A stretch of 64,000 nucleotides of DNA from Przewalskia tangutica (taxonomy: Eukaryota > Streptophyta > Magnoliopsida > Solanales > Solanaceae): contig CM056721.1 in the NCBI GenBank assembly GCA_029844215.1, positions 133,329,254 through 133,393,253 on the forward strand. Reading direction: 5' to 3'. The notes under the pieces were generated by a model. The model was not told the DNA's origin. It was given only the letters and a program-made list of their open reading frames with translations, and did not search any database. Shown piece after piece: positions 1-11,142 of this stretch. How positions within the stretch are numbered: position 1 is the stretch's first letter; every line of letters begins with the position of its first letter. The position numbers were made by a program, and so were the translations under genes.

Positions 1-789
1 ATACACCCATGCAATATACATTTACATTCTATACACTCCTTCCCTGCTAAACATTGTTCTCTTATCAGAGCCGGACTATACCAGCTTTTTACGTTAGACT
101 GTACACAGATTAATTTCCTTTGAATAATAACAGTTAAACTTCAGAAACTATATAAAAATAAGTAAACTTACAAAAATATCTACAGTAAAATCTTGGTCAA
201 ATATTATTATGTTGAATTCTCAAGAAGTGAAATATTCAATTACTTTGAGACACTGGTATATTCAGGTATAACCGTACAAGTAATATGGATAGATTTCTTT
301 AAAGTATAATAGAAAATCTAATCATAATCACGGGCAAATTAGAGTTCTGCAGTCGTAAGAAATTAGTTATATAAGAAAACCAGAGTCCAGAGCCCTCAAA
401 TCTTGTTAAAGTTAGCAAATCTATTGATTAACACCACACACGAGAGAAAGACTACTCTATACATCAGAGTCGATGTGCTGAAAGAAACTGACAAATACAC
501 TCTATCATACACCAAGCAGTTATACAAATATGAAATATGTACATGCTAACTGCAGAGTACTTATAGTAGCAGCATATTTAGTATATCCAAAAATGTATTG
601 TAATTCTATACTACATTTGTTATACAGCTGCCAGGAGGCAAACTCAAGAACATAAAGAGATAGCTAAATAGTAATGAATACTAAACAAACCTGTCTAGAT
701 AAATCCAAATTAAATCGTGGTTTTGTTGAAGATTGGAAAACAAGAGGTGACAAGGAGTTTCTCAAACCAAGCACCTAGGTTGTCCACAC
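1..789. other. AT-rich non-coding stretch
   Basis: No coding exon or repeat is recognised here. It lies downstream (3') of the minus-strand SWIB-Plus3 exons and is probably intron, because that gene's Plus3 domain is not finished when the last visible exon reaches a splice donor at 1285. Confidence 0.4.
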
Positions 790-1017
790 AATCAGAAGTA
801 ACTTTATCAATAAAATGTAATATCAGATGGGACCATGGTTCAAATCCCAGCAAAGACAAAACGCTGCTAGGTAATACTTTCCATATGCCTATGCCTTGGT
901 TGGCCGAGTTACTCGGTACCTATGCTGGTGGGAGGTGGCAGTTACCTAGTGGCATAGTTAGGTGCAGATAAATTGGCAAGGACACCGCCTTTTATATATA
1001 AATTATAATAATAATAA
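790..1017 (+). mobile_element. Solanaceae-type SINE, degraded head
   Basis: A Pol III B-box-like GGTTCAAATCC lies at about 837-847. It is followed by the body motif GGTGGGAGGTGGCAG and the 3' motif 'GGCAAGGACACCGCC', then an AT/TAA-rich tail. The same body motif recurs on the minus strand in the SINE at 5215-5409. The A box is hard to see and no clear target duplication was found, so the 5' limit is approximate. It lies in what is probably an intron of the SWIB-Plus3 gene. Confidence 0.65.
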
Positions 1018-1285
1018 ATTTTAAAAAAATGCAAGCTAGAAATTTCCTAGTTTTGATCAATTACTAAGCATCCTCTGGTGCATTCCTTGACCTTTGAATA
1101 GAATACAGTTTCTAAAAAACATTTTTTCTTTTTTGTGAAAATTAAAAACCACTCAGATGTTTTGCCAAATGAAGTCTCAGAATTACCATAATCCATCCCA
1201 AGAGGGGGCAGAGAATGGAGTAATTTCGGATCAGAGTCATCCAACAGTCTATGATTGACCGTGTATACTGTTAACAGTTGCTTAC

Positions 1286-2107
1286 CTCATAAAAATCATC
1301 ATCGGATAAGGACGATATTGGAATGTCTTTCATCAAATTTGGAAGTTGAAGGAGAATTTCAAAAGCAGCATTGCTGGTTGCCGGAACCTTTTTTACACCT
1401 GTAAAGCAATACTTTACAATGAAAGAAACAAGCTCAGAGAAAATAAAAGTGCACAATGAAAATGTACCTTCAACCTGCTGAAGCTGGTGGGAGTTTTTCT
1501 GAAAGTAGTCGTTAGGGTCAGATTTTACCCTCACAAAGCTACCCACAATTTTATCTTGGAAACTTTCAGGAGTCTTCAGAAGATCATGAACTAAGCTCCT
1601 CTTCAAGTACACAAGCTTAATGTTTTCAGCAATAACAGCTGCAAAACAGCTTTTAGGAACAACGGGAGCCTTTTTCTTTGGACTCCCTGTACTTTTTCTG
1701 CCATTAGATGCTATGAAAATATCCTCCTCTTCCGAACTGTTACAAGGTTCATCCTCTGATTCATCGTGGTTCTCACTGAAGTGCACTTCCAACAAATTGT
1801 AGATTTTATTCAGCGGTATAGATTTCTTTCCGAAAAGGGAATAAAGACGTGCATCACACATAACCCTCCTTTTCTTTTGTGTTTGAAGAAGATTATTCGA
1901 ATTTATATATTCAATGACAATCATCGTCACCTCTTGTTGAGAGTATGTTCTACTTGTATCTTTACCAATTGATTGAAGGAATTCAATCAATGGTCTGGAT
2001 CCCCATCCGACAAACTCTAGTTTCTTGATCCTGACATTCCTCTTTCTTTTCAAAGAAAAGGGTAACTGATCCTTGTATTCTTCCACCCAAAAGGAGCTCC
2101 CATCCAT
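1286..2107 (-). CDS. SWIB/MDM2 and Plus-3 domain protein, partial (two exons visible)
   Basis: Exon 1 is 2107-1468 and exon 2 is 1398-1286, with more exons beyond the donor GTAAG at 1285. The protein starts MDGSSFWVEE. A SWIB domain follows (GWGSRPLIEFLQSIGKDTS through YNLLEVHF), then an acidic/serine linker (ESEDEP, SSEEED), then the first part of a Plus-3 domain (VYLKRSLVHDLLKTPESF, VGSFVRVKSDPNDY, GVKKVPATSN). This architecture matches plant nuclear SWIB-Plus3(-GYF) proteins such as Arabidopsis At5g08430. SWIB is known from chromatin-remodelling subunits and Plus-3 from Rtf1-type transcription elongation factors, so a nuclear transcription/chromatin role is inferred. The first ATG in the open frame is at 2107; the open frame further upstream begins with GTG just after a TAA, so I chose 2107. 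A coding exon further upstream cannot be excluded. The rest of Plus-3 and any GYF domain were not found in 1-1285 and probably lie left of the window. Confidence 0.85.
1399..1467 (-). other. 69-nt intron with no in-frame stop
   Basis: The Plus-3 domain is interrupted by a hydrophobic stretch (TFSLCTFIFSELVSF...) that is foreign to the fold. It is bounded exactly by a GT donor (AAG|GTACAT) and an AG acceptor (TTTACAG|GTGTAA). Its length is 69 nt, a multiple of three, without a stop codon, so retention would give a protein 23 residues longer. Confidence 0.8.
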
Positions 2108-2828
2108 GCTGTCGGGATAATATGCCAACACGAGCTTTTACACTTCAGGAAAAGCAACTGCCACTAACTCATATCATTTAATAATCTGGACAAGCGCAGA
2201 ACTGTTTCAATACAGATAAAAGCGAAAACAAAATCCCGAAATGAAATTCTATTTGATGATAAGACAAGCCTCTCCGTCTATCACGGTTGAAGGCAGACGC
2301 AATGCTCAGTTAGCTTCAAAGATCATAGAAAAGAGTTGTACAATGAAACCCAATTCAAACTAAATTTACGCTACATCTGATTTTGGTGAAGTCGACTTTT
2401 TAACATTTTTGTGCTCAATATGAACACATATTTACCTACAAATGTATCAAATTTGACCAGTATATATTGATTAGACGAGCCCTATATGTAATCAGGATCT
2501 GAACCTTCGGCCTAGGGGACTGAATCCAGAGATTTTCTCATCTGGCCCAGGCCAAATTAATGATTTTATTTCTGCACGAGCTTGAATCCTATTTCCCATT
2601 ATTATAATGAAAAGTAGGTTATTCAAATATCTATACAGAGCATCACGATAGTAGCCATCAGACTTTTCCTTCAATTTTTTTACGAGTAAGGCCAAAAGTA
2701 ACTATCAGGCTTAATGGGGAAACCCTAGAAGGGGGTAGATTATACTTTTTCTACCTCTTATCTCAGAAGTGTCTTGAGCGCTGTCACAAGGACTCTTTCC
2801 AATGATTGATTAGCAATATCACCACTAA
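2108..2828. other. Non-coding, probable 5' intron of the SWIB-Plus3 gene
   Basis: No coding similarity or element recognised. The segment just upstream of 2107 on the minus strand could carry the acceptor of a 5' intron (CGACAG just before the ATG). Confidence 0.3.
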
Positions 2829-3115
2829 GGAGCTGTTTGGCCATGAGAATTATTCACTTTTTTTCCGGAATAGTTTTTCACTTTATTTCAAAATCAGTGT
2901 TTATAATAAAATTTTCAAATCCAACTTGAGGTTGGATTCCAAATTTGGAGAAGTGCTCCAAACCTGTTTTCCGACTCTATCATAAATTCCATACAAAATA
3001 CTCTCTTCTCTCCTTTGCAAAAAAAATATAACCAAACACAACTCCATCTTCAACTCCAACTTTATAAATTCCAAATAAAGTGAAAAATATCAGAAATCTA
3101 TGGCCAAACGCCCAC
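2829..3115. mobile_element. Tourist-like (PIF/Harbinger) MITE
   Basis: This 287-bp element has terminal inverted repeats around the core GTTTGGCCAT (left) and ATGGCCAAAC (right). The subterminal CACTTT / AAAGTG continues the pairing. It is flanked by the 3-bp target duplication TAA (2826-2828 and 3116-3118). No coding capacity. Confidence 0.75.
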
Positions 3116-3118
3116 TAA

Positions 3119-3902
3119 AATATATGTATTCGTCTTCATAGCATTCATACGAACTTCTGTTCCAGTATCTTTCAAAAGATAGAAATATTTCTATCCAACA
3201 CATTTACTTTTTATACGAGGCCTTTAACACAGTCTAACTTGTATTTGGTATTTCTCTTACTGTAATTTGTCCGTTTAAGAATGTCTTCTGATTTCTGTCT
3301 ACTGTTGCATATATTTCTTCAGTTTACTGGGATAGTCTTGTTGAATTAGATTTGCCGGGGTCATTGTCAGATAAGTTCTAAAAGGAGATCTCCTAAAAGT
3401 AAATGACAAGGAAAAATATGTTGCATTCTTATCCATAGGTGGTTTTTTCCTGTTATACATAATCCCGAGGAAATTCATGATTCATGATTAAAATTACAAC
3501 TCAATGATATACGGAAGTAATAAGTTTGACCACTATGATCCTAAAATAAATGCCTTCCAAGCATAGGCAAGATAGAGGAGTTACTTGCAGTTAAGACAAA
3601 TGACAAACTATCATGCACAGAAACCAGAAATGTAATTTGTACAATAGATGCAAGCTGCAAGGTCTAAATTACAATTAACCCAAAATATCTAGATGCATCT
3701 CGGTAGCTCCTGCACGAAGTCACAAAATTGAAGACCAGAAGAATTGAGCACAAGCAGTCACTAGACTGACTTTCAGAATATGAGAGTGTAACAAGATTAC
3801 AAGATTTACAAAGGTAAGATCAACCACAATTCTACACCTTAAGCTTCGATAAAAAAAAAATGAAAACTGTTTCAAATATTTATCTAAAAAGGCAACAAGA
3901 TC
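3119..3902. other. AT-rich non-coding stretch
   Basis: Nothing recognised beyond short A/T runs. Confidence 0.3.
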
Positions 3903-4024
3903 TCCCAGATTACAACAACAACAACATACCCAATGAAATCCCACAACGTGGGGTCTGGGAGGGTAGAGTGTACGCAGACCTTAACTCTACCTTGGTAGGT
4001 AGAGCGGCTGTTTTCGAGAAACCT
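3903..4024 (-). mobile_element. 3' end of an RTE-type LINE, truncated
   Basis: On the minus strand it reads as the conserved 3' tail: 'CTACCAAGGTAGAG', 'GTACACTCTACCCTCCCAGACCCCAC', 'GATTTCATTGGGTATG', then TTG repeats (seen as ACAACAACAAC on the plus strand). The same tail recurs at 7785-7875, 8648-8742 and 9358-9475, showing a family of 5'-truncated insertions. Confidence 0.75.
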
Positions 4025-5199
4025 TCGGCTCAAGACAAAGCACAAGCAAAGTAAGACAAACAAAGCGATTAAGTCATGATAGCGAAAAAGAGGCAATATC
4101 TAATGCAGGTAAATAAGACAAATAAAAAGAAAACCAAGAGAATAATGTGATTCATGGTTTACCTTCAGGAAAATATCACTTCCCTGAGTGAAATCTTAAC
4201 CACATCAGGGACAACGACTGATGCATGGTTGCTTTAGATTGCCGATTAGACGCTCTTCATCTTTCTCTCTCTCGCTCTCTCCGTCAAAAGACTAAAACCA
4301 TGCAGCCACCTGTTTAAAACATGTATCATTGAATGAAATTTGCAAATATAGGTGGATATGTGATGTTTTCTCTAGAACTATTTAATACCTCGATCTTAAC
4401 GCCAAAAAATGAAAAAAGCATTTATAGACTCCACGCAAGCTTAATTACAAAAGGCTATTCATTTTATCAAATTTCATCTAGGATCCACATGTCACTTATA
4501 AATTCACCTCTTCCTATTGCTATAAGGTCATATAAGAGATCTAGAAATGAATTAATAAATGGGTCATCAAACATTTGTCATTAGTGATTGGAGGAGAAAA
4601 GGGAAGAGAAATATCAGAAATTGATTTAAGTGAACATAATTCATTCATAAAGTAGCAGCAAGTGAAATCACTTTTTTTTTCATCAGCAAGCGAAATCACT
4701 TGGCTAGATCGAAAATGAATCCATAATAAGTCTTGCGCCAACAGTTAGAAGCCAGCATGGAAAGTCTTCCACTTTTGAAACAGATTCGACCAGAATCTCC
4801 TCCCTTCGCCACCACAATGGCCATCCAAAGGATAAAAAAGACATTATATACTAGGAAATAAGATAGTGTTGAAATTATTATTCAATACAAACAATTCGAT
4901 AGTCTTCAAATAAATTGGTCAAAGGCATTCCAGTTCTTGTCACAGCAAGGATGTCCATAGTTCAATAAAAGTTATAACATTAGCACACCAAATACAACCT
5001 AACGACTGTTTATTGAGAAATACTTCTGTTAAATGAATTAAAGTTTTACATGGTCCACTTAGAAGAAATAAATTTTTTAACCCAATCAAGGACAGAAGGA
5101 AGAACTTTTTTTGTTTTGATCAAGAGGTCATAAGGAAGAAGACTTTTCTTTTGCAAAAAAAACAAAGTTTCAAGGACATGCTTATTTAAACAAATCATT
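4025..5199. other. Non-coding stretch
   Basis: No reliable exon or repeat. On the minus strand near 4165-4230 there is a short segment ending in a donor-like AAG|GTAAAC that could be an upstream exon of the SWIB-Plus3 gene, but its frame is closed by a stop before the donor, so it is not called. Confidence 0.3.
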
Positions 5200-5214
5200 T
5201 ATTAATCTTGAATT

Positions 5215-5409
5215 ATTATTATTTTGATAATTGTAGTGTCCGGGTCAGCTTGCGCTAACCTCGACTTATTCCACGAGATAAATGCTACCTCCCACCAGCA
5301 ATAGGTGGGAGGTAGCGGGTAACTATGTCCACCAAAGCTTAGACAAATGGGAAGAAATCACTTGGTTCTCTTTAAAAAACACTTCATTGACCATTAGGCC
5401 ACCCTTCGG
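5215..5409 (-). mobile_element. Solanaceae SINE with intact 15-bp target duplication
   Basis: Read on the minus strand, the head CGAAGGGTGGCCTAATGGTC carries the A box. The body has two facing GGTGGGAGGTAGC motifs, and the 3' part GCGCAAGCTGACCCGGACAC is followed by an AAT-rich tail. The 15-bp direct repeat TATTAATCTTGAATT flanks it at 5200-5214 and 5410-5424. Length and order fit tRNA-derived Solanaceae SINEs; the duplication is perfect, so the insertion is fairly recent. Confidence 0.9.
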
Positions 5410-5424
5410 TATTAATCTTGAATT

Positions 5425-6095
5425 TTCTAATTGAATAAAAAAATAGTGAACAATCATCATACATGTAATAGCCTATTTAGTTGAACGCGACGAAAATGAC
5501 AAAAGGTATTTCTTGAGAAAAAGATTGAATACATGAACATAATTTCTTGTATCCGTTTATTTGAATGGAAAATGGGAATAAACTCTAAAGTGGGTGGAAT
5601 TACTATGGAAACTTATAAATACAGCCCTATAGTATGGTGCTTACAACATTCATACTATAAATGTATCGAGAAGTAAGAAAGATACTCAATGCTCAAGAAC
5701 AATTAAAACATTTCTTCAAAAACGATTCACAGTCTTCAAGTGTCCTTTTCATATTCTTCTCCATTCCAGCTGTCCAGGAAAATCAATCTGGAAACTTTCT
5801 CCACCATAATACTCTTCTTTTAATTTAAGTGTTGTATCAGTAACAGACCAGTCATTTTATAAGCAAATAAGCATTTAACAGAGTGTATGGGGGTTGAGAG
5901 ATTCTCTAAGGAGGGATAGAGGAGAAGGCCAAGAAAGTTTGTAGGTTGCTCGCAGTTGATGGAGTTCATTTGAGTTTCTGGTGGCTGACCCAAACAAAGA
6001 ACAAGCATTCAGGAGTTGAGGGTCAATAAATGCAGAACCAAGATGTGGATAGCCAAGGATAAAGAATCTTATACCATTTTTACCAATTAAATCAA
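5425..6095. other. Non-coding stretch
   Basis: Nothing recognised. Confidence 0.3.
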
Positions 6096-6230
6096 ATGCT
6101 GGATCTCATTAAACACACTATCTCTGCAGAGTTTCAATTTCAATTCGTAAATCACACAAAATTCCTAAGTCGATTGCTTTCTCAAATTTGTAGCAATCAA
6201 ATGAAGAAGTTCCTATATAATCAAGCAACC

Positions 6231-7075
6231 AAGAGAAACATATTTCCTGAAAGAGCAGAAATAGAAAGATCTGTCTCTCGCACGGACGAGTTTGCTTTGG
6301 CGATGGACGTACTGACGCGACATTCAAGGGAGGAGTCTTGGTACATTTTATTTGCAGATGATATAATACTGATTGACGAGACGAGAAGTGGAGTTAACGC
6401 GAGCTTGGAAGTTTGGATACACACTCTGGAGTCGAAAGGTTTTAAGTTGAGCCGAACTAAAACCAAACACTTGGAGTGTAAGTTCAATGACGTGACTCTC
6501 GAAGAGGACGTGGACGTGAGTCTTGACACACATGTCATCCCCAAGAGAGGAAGTTTCTAAGTACCTGGGATCAATTATCCAAGGTAATTGGGAGATCGAC
6601 GAGAATGTTACACATCCTATTGGGGCAGCGTGGATGAAATGGAGGCTCGCATCGGTGTTTTGTGTTGATAAGAATGTACGGCCAAGACTTAAAAAGTAAG
6701 TTCTACAGAGCGGTGGTTAGACCGAAAATGCTACATGGGACGGAGTGTTGGCCAGTCAAGAACACTCATGTGAAGAAGATGAGAGTAGCAGAGATGGATA
6801 TGCGGGCACACCATAAGCGATAAAATTAGAAATGTAGATATCCGGGACAAGGTAAGAGTGACCCCCGTAGATGATAAGATGGGGAAGTTAGGCTGGGATG
6901 GTTCGGGAATGTGAGAAAGAGATGCAGATGCCTCGGTAAAGAGGTGTGAGAGGTTGGTCATTGTGGGCTTGATGAGGTAGAGGTAGGCCGAAGAAGTTTT
7001 GGAGTGAGGTGATTAGACAGGACATGGCGCAACTTCTACTTGCTGAGGATATGACCCTTGATAGGAGGGTGTGGA
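6231..7075 (+). pseudogene. RTE reverse transcriptase C-terminal remnant
   Basis: The stretch 6231-6560 encodes the palm-domain catalytic signature FADDIILIDE followed by 'SGVNASLEVW', 'GFKLSRTKTKHLECKF' and 'HVIPKR'. After a frame break near 6555 the recognisable text continues as YLGSIIQGNWEID, 'GAAWMKWRLAS', 'FYRAVVRP', 'ECWPVKN', then 'RPKKFWSEVIRQDMAQL' and 'EDMTLDRRVW'. These are typical of the thumb and C-terminal end of plant RTE LINE proteins. There are several frameshifts and stops, and the endonuclease domain is missing. It cannot make an active enzyme. Confidence 0.85.
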
Positions 7076-7250
7076 GTTTTAGCGTTATTCTTGTATTCTC
7101 TTATTTTTAGATTTCTATTACTATCTGTTGTTTCTTTAGCCGGTTATCTTATTATCTTGCTATTTTATCTTATCATCTTGCTATTATTTTTGCTTGTAGC
7201 TACTGCCTATTTTTCGTCTCTCAGTCGAGGGTCTCCCAGAAATAGCCTTT

Positions 7251-7875
7251 CTACAGAGCGGGGCGTTGGCCAGTCAAGAACTCTCATTCCATGTTCAGAA
7301 GATGAGAGTAGCAGAGATGCGGATGTTGAGATGGATGTGCGGGCAGACCAGAAGCGATAAGATTATGAATGTAAATATTCGGGACAAGGTAAGAATGGCC
7401 CCCGTAGATGATAAGATGGGGAAGTTAGGCTGAGATGGTTCGGGCATGTGAGAGAGATGTAGATGTCCCGATAAGGAGGTGTGAGAGGTTGGTCATTGTG
7501 GGCTTGAGGAGGTAGAGGTAGGCCGAAGAAATTTTGGAGTGAGGTAATTAGGCAGGACATGACGCAACTTCTACTCACTGAGGACATGACCCTTGATAGA
7601 AGGGTGTGGAGTTTTAGCGTTTTTCTTGAATTCTCTTATTTTTAGATTTCTATTACTATCTGTTGTTTCTTTAGCCTCAGTTATCTTATTATCTTGTTAT
7701 TTTATCTTATCATCTTGCTATTGTTTTTGCTTGTAGCTACTGCTTATTTTCTCTCTCTGAGTCGAGGGTTTCCCTGAAATAGCCTTTCTACCTTCCCAAG
7801 GTAGAGGTAAGGGTACACACTACCCTCATCATACATCACTTGTGCAATTAAACTGGGTATGTTGTTGTTGTTCTC
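7251..7875 (+). repeat. Second copy of the LINE 3' end
   Basis: Repeats 6703-7250: 'GTTGGCCAGTCAAGAAC', 'GATGAGAGTAGCAGAGATG', 'GGACAAGGTAAGA', 'GGCAGGACATGACGCAACTT' and the TTATCTTATTATCTTG 3' UTR. Only this copy reaches the true 3' terminus (CTTCCCAAGGTAGAGGTAAG ... GGGTATGTTGTTGTTG). Confidence 0.8.
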
Positions 7876-8187
7876 TGGCATTGTAAACTACTTTACTTCC
7901 TTCACTTCCTTTTCTATTTCTGATCAATCTAGTGTCCCGGGAGGATAACCGCTAGAACTTGGGTTCATATAATGACCTTATAACAAATTTAACCTTTTTT
8001 CTTCTCAAGAATCCAGTGTTACTAAAAGTCATCATTTCGTAGCTTAAAGCGATGAAGTCATCTGAAACTAGGGGTTAGTTTTGTGCACGAAGCCATGTGC
8101 TTCAGAGAAGTGTTTGCTTCCAACAGTGAAGCACAAAGTGACCCCAACAAGAAGCGGTCAACTTTTTGAATCTTAACTTTACTGGGT
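7876..8187. other. Non-coding stretch
   Basis: Nothing recognised. Confidence 0.3.
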
Positions 8188-8411
8188 TGCATTAACATTG
8201 ACATAATTGTATAAGGGTGTTTCACACTATTCAACATGGTAGCAAAGCATGCTAAGGTCCTAGGTTCAAGAGTCACTGTAATCCACCAACTAAAAAGAAT
8301 TACGTGGTTGGTCCCAGAAAAAAGAATCAGGCCTAGGCATACATGTGAGAGGGCATGTTCCATACCAAAATTAAGAATAAAATGTTATGAGACAGTTTAC
8401 ACAATTCATCA
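8188..8411 (+). mobile_element. TRIM-like miniature LTR element (candidate)
   Basis: Two short related direct repeats bound the unit: 8188-8236 and 8356-8411. They begin TG, end in TCAACA / TCATCA, and share the ending 'GTTT(C)ACACWATTCA'. Immediately after the left one, TGGTAGCAAAGC at 8237 resembles the initiator-Met-tRNA primer-binding site TGGTATCAGAGC. The repeats are very short and diverged, and no target duplication is visible. Confidence 0.45.
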
Positions 8412-8647
8412 TACAATGCTCCCTGAAGGAAGTAAATTGATAAGCTTCTCTGCTTTTTACCCTCCCATCCCACCCCCTTTCGTGGAGTCAAACTAAATAA
8501 CAGTGTTATCAAATGCTGAAAAGTGCAACATAGCTCTAAGGTCCGTTGGGGCTTTAAGCGCAAATAAATTGTGGGCTTTAATGATTAAAGGCGCAAATTG
8601 AGGAAAAAATGCAAATATGTTTGTGTAGTCCAAGGCTAATAATTATA

Positions 8648-8742
8648 AGCAACAACAACAGTGAAATCCCACAACGTGGGGTCTGGGGAGGGTAGAGTGT
8701 ACACAAACCTTACCTCCACCTTGAAAGACAGAGCGGTTGTTT
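8648..8742 (-). mobile_element. RTE LINE 3' end, truncated
   Basis: Minus-strand copy of the conserved tail: CAACAACAAC, GAAATCCCACAACGTGGGG, GGAGGGTAGAGTGTACAC, then loss of homology near 8742. Confidence 0.75.
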
Positions 8743-9357
8743 TCGGGGCTAATAATTATAAGCATGAATAACAAATATATGGACAAAGAAACTGGAAACA
8801 AAAAATTATGATAAAGTGAAAACTAATTGTTTAGTGTCGCTTTTTCGGGATTACGCTCATTATGAAGGAAAGGTATGCATTAACACCTATATAACGACAC
8901 TGAAGCCCCCTAAGCAAGGCAAAGCGCTCAACGTGATTTGCACCTCGTGTCAGGGTGTAAGCGTGCCTTTGACAACACGGGTAAATAATCAACGGATTCA
9001 GCTTTACTATACAATATTTTTTCTCCATATAAACATAACCCACATTTATGGTTCCACTAGAAATTATTGTTACTAAATTGTCCCAAATTTCCAAATCGTT
9101 GCTCATTATGTGTTCCTCTCTCACTCCACAGCAAAACAGCTATTATTGCATACATAATCTGATAGTTTCACTTGCAAGGAAAAAAATGTACAAAAACCAT
9201 CAAACTACTCAGGAATTACCACGATACCTATCTTTTCCTCTTTGTTTATTGAATTAATTCAACAAAGTCTAAGAATAGACCCTAACTACTTCAGTATAAA
9301 CCATGACTTATTCATTCTCGTAATTTCCTTTTAGTACTGCTTTGAATTGTTTGTTCT

Positions 9358-9475
9358 TATGCCGAGGGTTTACCAAAAATATCCTCTCTACCTCCCAAGG
9401 TAGGGTTAAGGTTTGTCCTATACTCTACCCTACCAGACCTCACTTTGTGTGATTTCACGGGGTATGTTGTTGTAT
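9358..9475 (+). mobile_element. RTE LINE 3' end, truncated
   Basis: Plus-strand copy of the tail: GCCGAGGGTTTACCAAAAAT, CTACCTCCCAAGGTAG, CTCTACCCTACCAGACC, GGGGTATGTTGTTG. Confidence 0.75.
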
Positions 9476-9781
9476 TCCGTAAAAGGCGCATACAAAGAAA
9501 ATGAAAAAAATTAACAATAAAAGTGATAGAAATTAATAAATATGACACACACACACACAAAAAAACAATGCCTAGTAAACCAAATGATACATGTGCAGCA
9601 GTGGCAGTCCTCTGATGAACCAAATTCAGCAATGGAAGAATTAAGCTATATTGAGATTGAAATGTAGATAGAATTGAACTGCATATCTCAATGGTCATGG
9701 AAAAATCAGACGACAAATTAAATTAAATTAAAATTTCGGAAAGGAAAGAGTTGAACGGAAACTGAGTTTATCAGTTTTACC

Positions 9782-9900
9782 TGCAGAGCGAAACTCGCCG
9801 GAAACAAAAGAGAGAGAGAGTCGCCGGAGAAGACTAACGGAATATGCTCTGGGTTTTGGCGAACGTTATAACTTGTGTTGCTTTGTGTCAAGATTGCTGA
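9782..9900 (-). other. Possible non-coding first exon of a minus-strand gene
   Basis: On the minus strand the segment is CT-rich and leader-like (CTCTCTCTCTTTTG, two CCGGCGA motifs) and ends in a donor CTGCAG|GTAAAAC at about 9781. This looks like a plant 5'-UTR exon. The only minus-strand gene downstream of it is the SWIB-Plus3 gene, about 7.7 kb away across a repeat-filled interval, so it may be that gene's first exon. The link is inference; transcript data would decide. Confidence 0.35.
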
Positions 9901-9975
9901 AAGGGTATCTTGTGTCTGTTTGTTTCAGACCCTTTCTCTTGACAGGTTAGGCTGAAATTATACACGTTTCTTTTA

Positions 9976-11139
9976 GGGTCACTTTGGAAAGCCACCTCGT
10001 CATTGAAATTGGTGAATTACACCATCTAGTAATTACACATTATTACACATTATTGTAAATATAAGCGTGAAGTATGATTATGCAAATGTAATTACATTTT
10101 AATTTAAAAATAAAATTTTAAAAATTAATATTTAAAAAATATATGTCTTTATAAATGATATTAAATTAGTTATTTTTTTAAAATATATTAATTAACAATC
10201 ATATATTTGTAAATAATATTGTAAAAAAATTGATATATGTATTTCAAATTAATTATATTTTAATTTTAATTCATTATAAAACTTAACAGCATACTTTTTT
10301 ATGAGAACATCGTGGATTGGATGTTTGACTAAAAATAATATTTATACATATAATGTCATAATATTATTTAAATGTTTGACAAAAAAAATCTATCAACTGT
10401 AGGTGAAAAATAAACAGCATGCAATATGAAATAACAAGTCAATAGTACTAGAGTAAATAAATTAAAATAAAAATATAACCTAAATTCAAAAGAAAAGGAA
10501 AAAGTTTAACATAATAGTCTTATGTCAAATTCCAATATTACAAAAGTAAGTTCGTAACTTAAGTAAATAATTCAAAAGAAATGGAAAATCTAAGTCTATA
10601 ACCTCATTGACAACGAAATTCTACTTTAATAACATCACCTATTATATGTCAAGTTTGTTAATGACTAATTATTTCTAATATTAAGATGTGTAGTTTCAAA
10701 AATTAGAATAACTAAATGGCTATGCTAAATGAATAAAATAAAAAAATACGAGCAATTACATAAAACCACAAGAGGTAAAAGTTGTGAATGAGAAGAAAGA
10801 AAATGAAAGATAAATAATATAAAAATAAAAATATATTTCCAAAAATAAAAATAATTAAAAAGTAAGAATTAAAAAGAAATTAAAAATATATAAATAAAAA
10901 AATAAAAAGGAAAATAAAACAAAAAAATAGAAACTAAAAAGTAATTATGTAATTACATGGTGTAGTTACACCACTTCTTCCCCCCACCCCACCATTTTTT
11001 GAGAATTGAAGAGTGTAATTACACCCTTTAAATTACATCCAATTCTCATCTAATTGTGTAATTACTTGATCAAACAAATAGGTCAAACTGTGTAATTACA
11101 CCCAATTCTAATTACCTGACTTTTTTTCCAAACAGGCCC
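9976..11139. mobile_element. Tourist-like element, about 1.16 kb, AT-rich
   Basis: The left end GGGTCACTTTGGAAAG pairs with the right end TTCCAAACAGGCCC. TTA flanks both sides (9973-9975, 11140-11142). Subterminal GTGTAATTAC motifs recur at both ends. There is no coding capacity; the interior is A/T-rich filler. The TIRs are decayed, so family assignment to PIF/Harbinger rests mainly on the TTA duplication. Confidence 0.6.
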
Positions 11140-11142
11140 TTA

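Larger units (their letters stand above)
6096..7875 (+). mobile_element. RTE-clade LINE, 5'-truncated, with a tandem 3' duplication
   Basis: The element contains the last part of a non-LTR reverse transcriptase, a 3' UTR rich in TTATCTTATTATCTTG, and the TTG-repeat tail at 7858-7875. The segment from CTACAGAGCG at 6703 is repeated from 7251 (period 548 bp), so the C-terminal coding end and 3' UTR are present twice. The second copy lacks about 30 bp near its start. The 5' boundary is uncertain; homology is obvious only from about 6230. Confidence 0.85.

Noticed and set aside
1047..1244. 65-codon minus-strand frame just downstream of the SWIB-Plus3 exon
   Set aside because: Checked as the next exon; it does not continue the Plus-3 domain and has no matching acceptor in frame.
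6221..6544. 107-codon minus-strand frame
   Set aside because: Antisense shadow of the LINE reverse transcriptase.
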